The notes under the pieces: model-generated
Database searches by the model: none
Seen by the model: only the letters and a program-made list of their open reading frames with translations
Told to the model about the DNA's origin: nothing
Assembly: GCA_964415885.1 (NCBI GenBank)
Contig: CAYQCE010000052.1
Span: 1-26,199, forward strand
Direction of reading: 5' to 3'
Origin: CAYQCE01 sp964415885
GTDB lineage: Bacteria; Zixibacteria; MSB-5A5; JAABVY01; JAHJOQ01
DNA: 26,199 nt
Shown: in pieces, positions 1 to 6,398 of the stretch
How positions within the stretch are numbered: position 1 is the stretch's first letter
Layout: each line of letters begins with the position of its first letter
Position numbers and translations under genes: made by a program

Positions 1-28
1 GGGTGACAGTGAAAAGCGGGGGTGACAG
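1..28. repeat. Short direct repeat GGGTGACAG x2
   Basis: GGGTGACAG occurs at 1-9 and again at 20-28, a 19-nt period, followed by a G-rich run to about 41. The window begins inside it, so further copies may lie to the left. Function unknown; it could be the edge of a dispersed intergenic repeat. Confidence 0.4.
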
Positions 29-362
29 GAGGGCGCGGGGGACCACCTTTCAAGTAGGTTTCTTCCACTGATCTTGCCATCTAATGAATTTTGCTTTTAG
101 CGGACCCGGGCATGCGCCGACCGTGGACACACTTTCAAACACCGAGAAGAAGACAGGCCCCCGCCTTCGGCAGACCTGACCGAACTTCACTCCCCGCCCT
201 TTTTCAACAAGCCCGCAGGAACCGGGCTGAAAAGACGACGGACTTAATCTATTATCAGCTGCTCTAAATGTGCAATTGTTTGCTCAGAAAGCGTTGCGTG
301 GCTCCCGATCCTGCCATGCTAAATCATGCTATAACAGTGTCTTGCGATACTCAGCTCCTTGC
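1..362. other. Non-coding stretch left of the PEP-CTERM gene
   Basis: I see no credible gene here. A reading frame is open from 270 into the PEP-CTERM gene, but it lacks a ribosome site and any protein-like signal before residue 55. A 6-bp hairpin (AGCCCG at 210-215, CGGGCT at 223-228) has no following T-run on either strand, so it is not a typical terminator. The left edge carries a short direct repeat, listed separately. A tandem CATGCTA pair at 315-321 and 325-331 sits about 40 nt upstream of the sigma-54-type promoter, where an activator could bind; that role is only a guess. Confidence 0.5.
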
Positions 363-377
363 GGCACCCAAATTGCT
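363..377 (+). promoter_or_regulatory. Putative sigma-54 (RpoN) promoter for the PEP-CTERM gene
   Basis: CGGCAC-CCAAA-TTGCT matches the -24/-12 consensus TGGCAC-N5-TTGCW, with GG at 363-364 and GC at 375-376 exactly 10 nt apart, the diagnostic spacing. Transcription would start near 388, leaving a leader of about 44 nt before the ATG at 432 with a strong ribosome site (GGAGGAA, 420-426). PEP-CTERM/exosortase systems are known to be associated with the PrsK/PrsR two-component pair and sigma-54. A sigma-70 reading (TTGCTC then TAATAT) has poor 15-nt spacing. Confidence 0.6.
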
Positions 378-431
378 CTTGTTGTGAGTGAAGTAATATA
401 TCAATTGAACCCTGTTTCTGGAGGAACGCAT

Positions 432-1103
432 ATGCGGAAGATCCTGGCTATAGCCATCGCTTGCGTTTTTTGCATGAGTATCGGAGCTCAGGCGGCTCCC
501 ACGCTAACAGTGAACGGTTCGCTGGTCAATCCGCTTGCCGGGCCGTCTGAGGATCTCACCTTCTCCTTCGGATCATCACAGCAGACATGGACTCTGCTCT
601 GGGAGGTCACCCCCTGGAAGGATGTCAACTATTTCGGTGTCTACGATGATCTTGGCATCGGTACGAGTCAGACGGAAGTTTTCGGGGCGACCGACTCTCC
701 CTATCAGAGCGTCACGACGAATTTCGCCGCGGGTCAGGAGATTGGTTTCTACCTGCTGAACGACATTAACGATACGGGCGAATTCGACGGCAACGATTCC
801 TATCTGTTTTCAGAGAGATCGCTGACAGCCAATTCCTATGCGAATGAGCATCAGTGGTTCTCGTTGTATGATGTTTCGGCGTATGGTGAATCCGATTACG
901 CTTTCGATACTTACACCGAAGATTTCAGCTACCACGGTAACTTCGACTACCTGCTCTTTATCGATGACGACCATACGGCGGCGAATTGGGACCACAATGA
1001 TATGATTGTGGGTATCAATTCACCCGTACCCGAGCCGGGCACAATGCTCCTTATCGGTATGGGCCTTGCGGGTATCGGCGCCTACCGTCGCAGAAAAATG
1101 TAG
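432..1103 (+). CDS. PEP-CTERM sorting-domain secreted protein
   Basis: A 223-residue exported protein with a classical signal peptide (basic MRK, hydrophobic stretch, cleavage probable after AQA near residue 21) and a C-terminal PEP-CTERM tripartite signal: VPEPG, a short hydrophobic helix, then YRRRKM. Such tails are recognised and cut by an exosortase during surface or exopolysaccharide-associated sorting. The mature part is rich in Asp, Asn, Tyr and Phe, with clusters (NDINDTGEFDGND, FIDDDH, DHNDM) resembling DUF4114-like, possibly calcium-binding beta domains; no catalytic motif is seen. I place the start at 432, not further upstream, because GGAGGAA lies 5 nt before it and the signal peptide begins there. 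No exosortase gene is in the window, so sorting machinery must be elsewhere. Exact function unknown. Confidence 0.9.
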   Translation: MRKILAIAIACVFCMSIGAQAAPTLTVNGSLVNPLAGPSEDLTFSFGSSQQTWTLLWEVTPWKDVNYFGVYDDLGIGTSQTEVFGATDSPYQSVTTNFAAGQEIGFYLLNDINDTGEFDGNDSYLFSERSLTANSYANEHQWFSLYDVSAYGESDYAFDTYTEDFSYHGNFDYLLFIDDDHTAANWDHNDMIVGINSPVPEPGTMLLIGMGLAGIGAYRRRKM

Positions 1104-1131
1104 AGTAGTTTCTGATAGCCTGAAAATGGAA

Positions 1132-1161
1132 ACGGACGGCAGATTTGCCGTCCGTTTTTTT
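1132..1161 (+). terminator. Rho-independent terminator after the PEP-CTERM gene
   Basis: A perfect 10-bp stem (ACGGACGGCA 1132-1141 / TGCCGTCCGT 1146-1155) with a 4-nt loop runs into seven T at 1155-1161, 28 nt after the stop codon. It ends the plus-strand unit and lies just outside the end of the convergent ferritin-like gene. Confidence 0.93.
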
Positions 1162-1184
1162 GCCTTGCGAAAGCCGCCGAGAAC

Positions 1185-1640
1185 TTAGTTCTCTTTCAGC
1201 GCGTAATCGTCGTACTCGAGCTCGAAGCGGAGTTTATGCTTCGCCTCTTCCTGAGCGAGATTCAAGAGCACGTTCTGGATGTCGGCGTTGTCGGTGGATG
1301 CCGCCAGGTCATGGTACAGCTTGAACGCCGCCTTCTCCGCCTTCATTGCCACGATCAGTGCATCCTGATAAGAAATGTCGGCTGACAGTTCGATATCGAC
1401 GAGGTTCTCGCCTATTTTCAGGTCCTGAATGATCTTGTTCTCGGACGACACCAGGAGTTTGCCGGACTTAATCCCCTCGAGTTTCTTCTTGTGTCCGAGC
1501 TCCTCTTTTGCGAAACCGTTGAAAACGTCCTTCATGTACTTGCGGTCCATCTTTTCGGCGAGACCCGTATAGAAATCGTGCGCATCCTGCTCTTTCTGAA
1601 TGGCAAAGTCGAGGATTTCATCGACTGTGTTCAGTTTCAT
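1185..1640 (-). CDS. Ferritin-like diiron protein (rubrerythrin family, no rubredoxin domain)
   Basis: A 151-residue all-helical protein with a complete four-helix diiron ligand set: E17, E47-x-x-H50, E102, E132-x-x-H135, in two pseudo-repeated halves as in rubrerythrin/ferritin-like proteins. There is no C-terminal CxxC rubredoxin domain, so it belongs to the short rubrerythrin-type group linked to peroxide reduction or iron handling; the substrate cannot be read from sequence. I choose the ATG at 1640 over a GTG at 1661 because AGGAGGAG lies directly in front of it and the GTG version would translate the ribosome site itself. It appears monocistronic and is convergent with the PEP-CTERM gene. 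Confidence 0.88.
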   Translation of the reverse strand: MKLNTVDEILDFAIQKEQDAHDFYTGLAEKMDRKYMKDVFNGFAKEELGHKKKLEGIKSGKLLVSSENKIIQDLKIGENLVDIELSADISYQDALIVAMKAEKAAFKLYHDLAASTDNADIQNVLLNLAQEEAKHKLRFELEYDDYALKEN

Positions 1641-1661
1641 TATCTCCTCCTGATAATTCAC

Positions 1662-1795
1662 GCGCGGGCTGATGCATCCGGGCGTTGTGTATGTCAGACT
1701 ATCTCAATCAACACGATCACATTCGCGAAATATAATGAAATTCGCGACGCAGTCCAGTCAATCGTACCAAATATTCGATGAATCCGGAGTTGAAA
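1662..1795. other. Intergenic region between the diiron gene and lpxB, with repeated ATTCGCGA
   Basis: ATTCGCGA occurs at 1721-1728 and 1740-1747, 19 nt apart, and TTCGCG/CGCGAA parts can pair as a 6-bp stem around an AT-rich loop. There is no T-run to make it a convincing lpxB terminator. It could be an operator for the downstream diiron gene; this is weak. Confidence 0.3.
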
Positions 1796-2950
1796 TCAGC
1801 GACGCTGCTTCTTGTGTCCGAAGAGGTATCTGCTGACCGATTCCGCCGCCTTCCCGTATGCCTGCCCCTCGCCGAGTAACTCGGCAACTTTTGAGATTCG
1901 CACTCGAACATCGCGCGCATAGGCCTCATCCTCGATAAACTTGCGGATGTGTTTGGCGAGACGTTTCCGATTCAGTTTGGATTGCACGAGCTCCGGATAT
2001 ATCTCCTCACCGGCAATCAGGTTTGCCATCGCGATATGTTTAACCCTCACGAGCATTCGGGCAATCAGGTAGGTGAGGTTGTTCGTCTTGTACAGCACGA
2101 TAGCTGGCGAACGTGATACGGCGGCCTCGACGGTTGCAGTGCCTGATGCGACGAGAATGAGATCTGCCGCGTTCAGCAGATTGTATATGTTGCCGTTGTA
2201 TATCTCCGCATTCATCTTCGTTCGCTCAATGATCTGTTCGTAGAGGATGTTATGCGGCTCGTCGAACGGCTTGCACACGACCTTCACGTGCTGGTGCGTC
2301 TCCTTGACCCGTTTGATCGCGCCGAGTGCTATCGGCAGTATGTTCTTGATCTCCTGCAAACGGGACCCCGGAAGCACACCTATTAGATAGTCGTTCTTCT
2401 TAACGCCGTGCTCTCTCCTGAACCGTTCCCTCCGTAGATCCGGGGTCGATCGGTCGACGAGCGGATGGCCGTAATACTCGACCTCAAGTCCGCAGTCCTG
2501 AAAGAAATCCGGCTCGAATGGCAAAATAGAAATGAACTTGGCGTTCCACTTCCGCATCTTCCTGATACGCCCCTTGTTCCATGCCCATGCCTGGGGCTGG
2601 ATGTAGTAGACGAACGGAATCCCGAGGCGATTCAGCCTCCTGGCGAACTTGAAATTCATCCCGGGATAGTCGACGAGAATCGCAGCATCGGGAGGATCCG
2701 TTTCGAATCGGGCTAAAACGCTGTGGTAGACATCCCGAAAAAACGAGAATTTCTTGACGACTTCGGCGAATCCCATAGTCGACAGATCTGCGATGTCATA
2801 GATAGTCTCGGTGCCTTCGCGACGAAGTTTCGCGCCGCCCAGACCCCAGAATTTGAGACGGCCATCGAACCGTCTCAGCTCAGAGATCAACCCGGCGGCA
2901 TGCATGTCGCCGGACGCCTCTCCCGCCGATATGAAAACTCGCTTCTTCAC
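1796..2950 (-). CDS. lpxB: Lipid-A-disaccharide synthase LpxB
   Basis: A 384-residue GT19-family glycosyltransferase, normal length for LpxB. It joins UDP-2,3-diacylglucosamine and lipid X to form the beta-1,6 lipid A disaccharide at the inner face of the cytoplasmic membrane. Visible family landmarks in order are GEASGDMHA near the start, VDYPGMNFKFA, the QPQAWAW block, GHPLVD, PGSR(L)QEI and a C-terminal domain with ASGTATVEAA. The start codon is GTG at 2950, sharing GTGA with the stop of the upstream oxidoreductase, so the two are translationally coupled. It shows the cell makes LPS-type lipid A. No lpxA, lpxI or lpxD is in the window, so the rest of the Raetz pathway is encoded elsewhere. 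Confidence 0.96.
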   Translation of the reverse strand: MKKRVFISAGEASGDMHAAGLISELRRFDGRLKFWGLGGAKLRREGTETIYDIADLSTMGFAEVVKKFSFFRDVYHSVLARFETDPPDAAILVDYPGMNFKFARRLNRLGIPFVYYIQPQAWAWNKGRIRKMRKWNAKFISILPFEPDFFQDCGLEVEYYGHPLVDRSTPDLRRERFRREHGVKKNDYLIGVLPGSRLQEIKNILPIALGAIKRVKETHQHVKVVCKPFDEPHNILYEQIIERTKMNAEIYNGNIYNLLNAADLILVASGTATVEAAVSRSPAIVLYKTNNLTYLIARMLVRVKHIAMANLIAGEEIYPELVQSKLNRKRLAKHIRKFIEDEAYARDVRVRISKVAELLGEGQAYGKAAESVSRYLFGHKKQRR

Positions 2951-3957
2951 GTCAGCCTGGCCTGGAGTCTTTCGAGTGCTGTACTTGCGGTGTCCTCGAT
3001 ACGGATGGCTACTTCGAGAGCTTCCAGAGCCTCTTCGCCGCTGACCTTCACCGGCTTGTCATTTAGCACGGCATCGATAAACGACGACAGCTCTGCCGTC
3101 AGCATATCATACTTTTCGATCGATGGCTTGTTAATCGATATCTTCTTGCCGGCATCACCGAAATCGACTGCGGTCGAGAAGCCGGAGGATTCGGGCATTG
3201 TCTCGTCCTCGTCGAGGAGATTGTAAACTTCTGCAGATGGATCGGAGAAGTCTATCGAAATGTAACCCTTAGGCTGGAAAATCCGAAGCTTCCGCATCCC
3301 CTTGGGGGATATGCGCGAGGCAGTGAGGTTTGCAACGCATCCTGACTCGAATGTCAGTCGGGCATTCGCTATGTCCATTTTCTCGGATACGACGCTTACT
3401 GCCGATGCCTGAATGTCGATAACTGCCGATCTGGTCAGATAGAGACAGAGGTCGATATCGTGTATCATCAAATCGAATATGACGGCCACATCCAAGCCGC
3501 GGAAATTGAAAGGACTCAGACGGTGCGCCTCTATGAAGCTCGGGTAGGTTATCTTCTCGCGGAGTGCCGTCACGGCCGGATTGAAGCGCTCGATATGTCC
3601 CACCTGCAGCTTGAGCTTGTTTGCGTTCGCAAGCTCTATGAGTTTCTGCGCTTCGTCGATCTTCCGGGTCACCGGCTTCTCTATGAACAGATGACGCCCC
3701 GATTCGAGAACATCCCGCCCGCATCTGTAGTGTTCGGATGTTGGCACCACGAGCGAAATGGCATCACACTGATCAATGAGCGCCTGGTGGTCTGAATACG
3801 CCTTCGTGCCGTGCTCCACTGCTGCCATCTCGGCCTTCTCCTGCACGATATCATAGCAGCCGACCAGCTCGCACGACTCAATGTTGGATAAGATCTTGAC
3901 GTGAGCTCTCCCGAGATGCCCCACTCCTATCACGCCTGTTCTCAGTTTTGATGACAT
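2947..3957 (-). CDS. Gfo/Idh/MocA-family NAD(P)-dependent oxidoreductase (possible sugar-nucleotide enzyme)
   Basis: A 336-residue two-domain oxidoreductase. The N-terminal Rossmann motif is GVIGVGHLGRAH, followed by the family signature FIEKPVTRK, whose lysine (K94) is the usual catalytic residue, then the mixed C-terminal substrate domain. I start it at ATG 3957, not upstream, because GGAGAAG precedes it by a few bases and a good promoter lies just in front. It overlaps lpxB by 4 nt. Members next to lpxA/lpxB include GnnA, the UDP-GlcNAc 3-dehydrogenase that with the aminotransferase GnnB makes the amide-linked lipid A precursor; no GnnB is present here, so that role is only a possibility. 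Another sugar-nucleotide or LPS-linked dehydrogenase is equally possible. Confidence 0.88.
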   Translation of the reverse strand: MSSKLRTGVIGVGHLGRAHVKILSNIESCELVGCYDIVQEKAEMAAVEHGTKAYSDHQALIDQCDAISLVVPTSEHYRCGRDVLESGRHLFIEKPVTRKIDEAQKLIELANANKLKLQVGHIERFNPAVTALREKITYPSFIEAHRLSPFNFRGLDVAVIFDLMIHDIDLCLYLTRSAVIDIQASAVSVVSEKMDIANARLTFESGCVANLTASRISPKGMRKLRIFQPKGYISIDFSDPSAEVYNLLDEDETMPESSGFSTAVDFGDAGKKISINKPSIEKYDMLTAELSSFIDAVLNDKPVKVSGEEALEALEVAIRIEDTASTALERLQARLT

Positions 3958-3978
3958 CACTTCTCCAATTTGGATGGA

Positions 3979-4007
3979 AGAATAACGATTTGGGATGAGC
4001 ATGTCAA
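3979..4007 (-). promoter_or_regulatory. Sigma-70-type promoter for the oxidoreductase-lpxB operon
   Basis: On the minus strand, TTGACA (4007-4002) and TATTCT (3984-3979) are separated by 17 nt. Transcription would start near 3972, leaving a leader of about 15 nt that contains the GGAGAAG ribosome site before ATG 3957. This rules out the longer upstream reading of the oxidoreductase. Confidence 0.65.
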
Positions 4008-4075
4008 TTAGATAGAGTCCCGCCCAATTGACCCTCCAAAGATCGGGCAAAAAAGTCAGACATATCGCATTTTCG

Positions 4076-4121
4076 ACTTGACTTTATGGTCAAGTATGAC
4101 GATTTAGTCATAAATGACTAA
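4076..4121 (+). promoter_or_regulatory. Array of three overlapping palindromes: likely TetR autoregulatory operators
   Basis: Three perfect inverted repeats sit directly before and across the tetR start: ACTTGAC-N6-GTCAAGT (4076-4095), TATGAC-N6-GTCATA (4095-4112) and TTAGTCAT-N2-ATGACTAA (4104-4121). The first two share the core TGAC-N6-GTCA and their centres are 18 bp apart, so two dimers could bind side by side. The same ATGAC/GTCAT half-sites recur before the MFS gene. Palindromes overlapping its own promoter are the usual layout for TetR repressors. Confidence 0.75.
4078..4106 (+). promoter_or_regulatory. Candidate tetR promoter giving a leaderless mRNA
   Basis: TTGACT (4078-4083) lies 17 nt before a weak -10 GATTTA (4101-4106), putting the start of transcription at about 4113-4114, on the ATG at 4114. 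No Shine-Dalgarno sequence precedes that ATG, which fits a leaderless transcript. Both promoter boxes are inside the operator palindromes. The -10 match is poor, so this is tentative. Confidence 0.4.
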
Positions 4122-4806
4122 ACAGTCGAACATTGAATTGGTTGGTACATCAGCCGACCTGACTCGGCATCAGAAGAGAGCGGATCGTACTCGAACCAAG
4201 ATCCTGAAGGCATCGAAAGAGCTGTTCGCCGACAGTGGGTTCGGTTCGGTCACGATCGACGAGATTACCGAGCGTGCCAACGTCGGCAAGGGGACATTCT
4301 ACTACCATTTCAAGACGAAGGACAATGTGGTCGCAGAGCTGATCCGCGACATCCTTGGCGAACTCTGCAGCAGGATGGAAACCGAAGCTCGCGGGATCGA
4401 CGACCTTCCGGAGCTTTTAGACACTCTGATCGGAGTTCACATCGATTTCTTCGCAACTCGATGGAACGATTTCATCCTCTACTATCAGGGTCGAGTGGAA
4501 CTCAAGCTCCGCAGCGGCTACGATGGTATGGATGCGCCATATATGGATTATCTGGAGCAGATAGAAACAGCTCTGGAAAATGTGATCTCGTTTGATCTCA
4601 GCGATGAAGTGCTGAGAAAGATAGCCTGTGCGGTAGCCGGATTTATGTCCGGTTACTTCTCATTTTCGGCCGTAGCATCGGAGCGTGAGAGTCTCGATGA
4701 CGCTTTTCGCTCACTGAGGGGCGCTATGGTCGCCAGTCTCACTCGTTTCATAAAGGAGACGGCACCACCGTCGTCGTCGAATGGCGAGCGTATGCCGGTC
4801 TGGTAA
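4114..4806 (+). CDS. TetR-family transcriptional repressor
   Basis: A 230-residue regulator with the TetR N-terminal helix-turn-helix at about residues 24-70: RTRTKILKASKELFADSGF, then TIDEITERANVGKGTFYYHF, the recognition-helix signature. The C-terminal ligand/dimerisation domain is not assignable to a known effector. The first in-frame ATG lies inside a palindrome and lacks a ribosome site, suggesting leaderless translation; a residue or two of start uncertainty remains. It leads a plus-strand series of transporter plus four enzymes, divergent from the oxidoreductase-lpxB operon. The operators at 4076-4121 and 4883-4895 indicate autoregulation and control of the transporter/enzyme operon, probably relieved by a pathway metabolite. 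That last point is inference. Confidence 0.93.
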   Translation: MTKQSNIELVGTSADLTRHQKRADRTRTKILKASKELFADSGFGSVTIDEITERANVGKGTFYYHFKTKDNVVAELIRDILGELCSRMETEARGIDDLPELLDTLIGVHIDFFATRWNDFILYYQGRVELKLRSGYDGMDAPYMDYLEQIETALENVISFDLSDEVLRKIACAVAGFMSGYFSFSAVASERESLDDAFRSLRGAMVASLTRFIKETAPPSSSNGERMPVW

Positions 4807-4860
4807 TGAACTCCATCGCTTCCTCCTTTGCTCCTGATGGTGGAGAACAGCATAGTCTGG

Positions 4861-4895
4861 TTGGAGTGTACTGAGGTGAGGCGTCATATCATGAC
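4861..4895 (+). promoter_or_regulatory. MFS-operon promoter overlapped by a GTCAT-N3-ATGAC palindrome
   Basis: TTGGAG (4861-4866) and TCATAT (4884-4889), 17 nt apart, form a plausible promoter with a start near 4896. The palindrome GTCAT-atc-ATGAC (4883-4895) covers its -10 box and uses the same half-site as the tetR operators, so the same repressor could shut off both units. The SD AGGGGAGG (4918-4925) then leads to the GTG start at 4935. Confidence 0.55.
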
Positions 4896-4934
4896 AGAGC
4901 TGTATTTCGCATTTCAAAGGGGAGGGCGCGAATA

Positions 4935-6338
4935 GTGAGACGCACTATCGCATTGCCGGCAAGGAGGAGTCGGGAACGTGTTAACCTGCGTCATTTCTCG
5001 GCTCGCCCATCTCTGCCCATCATCTGTTTTGAGGGGATGGCGGCGAACGCATTCGTGATACTAACCGGCGGTGCATTCCTCACGGGGATGGCCATATTTC
5101 TCGGCGCCAACGATTTTCAGATTGGAGTTGTCGGAGCTATACCGTTCCTTGCTCAGATTGCCCAACTTCTCTCTGCCGGCTACAGCAGAGTTCTCGGTGG
5201 ACGAAAAAAAGCAACTCTTATTGCGCTTATTGTCGGGCGGCATGTCTGGCTTCTCGGAGTGCCACTCTTCTTCATGTCTGGAGCGTGGCGAATGTATGCG
5301 TTCGGAGCGCTGCTGCTGATATCCAGCGTCGCTATCATGATCGCGACACCGAGCTGGATGAGCTGGATTGCCGACGTTGTGCCGGAACGGGTACGTGGAC
5401 GGTTCTTCGCGACCAGAAACTCGGCCATAGCCATATCCACTATCGTGGCTACCATTGCCGGCGGACAGATTCTCGATACGTACCGTTCGGCGAATTCCGA
5501 GGGTATCGGTTACGCGATAATTGTGGGGCTGGCCGTGCTGTCAGCGTTCATTGCGGTCATTTTCCTCAGACGAGTGCCGGATACGGAGGAGGCTGAGAGC
5601 TTTGGTGGATGGAGAGGTATGTTAGAGCCTTTACGGAGTCTACAATTCCGCCATCTTCTCAAGCTGTTCTTCCTGTGGAACGTGGCGATAGGGATATCGG
5701 CGGCGTTTTTTGCGCCCCACATGCTGACGAATCTCGAGATGACCTTTACCGATATATCGCTTTACACCGCCGCGACTTCGGTCTCTGCTCTTATCATAAC
5801 AAAGATGTGGGGCGTTTTGACCGATAGATTCGGTTCGAAGCCGGTGCTGGGCGTATCGGCCTTCGGAATTGCATTGATCCCGCTCATCTGGCTGATTCCG
5901 ACAGCGAACACATTCTGGATCCTCTGGATAGAAGCCCTCTACACGGGGACTGTCTGGGCCGGATTCAACCTCGCGGCGTTCACGATTCCGATCTCACACT
6001 CACCGAGGGAGAAGCGGACGATCTTTCTCGCACTCTTTGCGGTTATAACCGGTCTTGCGTTTTTCGCAGCATCTGTCATGGGCGGTGTCATAGCACAGGT
6101 GTCATCCGGGTTCAGGGTCGAGGTCGCCGGTCAGACACTTGTCAATTATCACTTGCTCTTTGTCATCTCGAGTCTTCTCCGGTTTGTTTCGGCAGTGCTG
6201 ATCCTTAGGTTCCATGAACCGAACGAAAAGAGCATCCCGATTATGCTCCAGTTTGTCGGCTATGCAGTTGTAAAACACATCACGGTTGGCCGTCAGATTT
6301 TCCCCATTCACACAAAACGCGCTGAGGAGAGCCACTGA
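4935..6338 (+). CDS. Major facilitator superfamily (MFS) transporter
   Basis: A 467-residue polytopic inner-membrane protein with about 12 hydrophobic segments after a basic N-terminus of about 25 residues. MFS loop motifs are visible between helices 2-3 (YSRVLGGRKKATL) and, in the second half, TDRFGSKPVLG. The start is GTG 4935, preceded by AGGGGAGG. It follows tetR by 128 nt and precedes the PLP enzyme by 60 nt, all on one strand, so it is probably the transporter of the pathway encoded downstream. TetR-controlled MFS genes are often exporters, which would suit a biosynthetic operon, but uptake of a substrate for breakdown cannot be excluded. Substrate unknown. Confidence 0.93.
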   Translation: MRRTIALPARRSRERVNLRHFSARPSLPIICFEGMAANAFVILTGGAFLTGMAIFLGANDFQIGVVGAIPFLAQIAQLLSAGYSRVLGGRKKATLIALIVGRHVWLLGVPLFFMSGAWRMYAFGALLLISSVAIMIATPSWMSWIADVVPERVRGRFFATRNSAIAISTIVATIAGGQILDTYRSANSEGIGYAIIVGLAVLSAFIAVIFLRRVPDTEEAESFGGWRGMLEPLRSLQFRHLLKLFFLWNVAIGISAAFFAPHMLTNLEMTFTDISLYTAATSVSALIITKMWGVLTDRFGSKPVLGVSAFGIALIPLIWLIPTANTFWILWIEALYTGTVWAGFNLAAFTIPISHSPREKRTIFLALFAVITGLAFFAASVMGGVIAQVSSGFRVEVAGQTLVNYHLLFVISSLLRFVSAVLILRFHEPNEKSIPIMLQFVGYAVVKHITVGRQIFPIHTKRAEESH

Positions 6339-6398
6339 CGCGACCTTTGAACGTTGTTGCACAGTGATCGAAGCAGGCTTCAGGTATGAGGGTAAGAA

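Noticed and set aside
201..228. Hairpin AGCCCG/CGGGCT as a terminator
   Set aside because: No T-run follows it on either strand.
270..431. N-terminal extension of the PEP-CTERM protein
   Set aside because: A strong ribosome site and signal peptide begin at 432; the upstream part contains the sigma-54-type promoter and reads as non-coding.
4807..4860. Possible hairpin (CTCCATC with GATGGTGGAG) as a terminator between tetR and the MFS gene
   Set aside because: The pairing is imperfect, the loop is long and there is no T-run.
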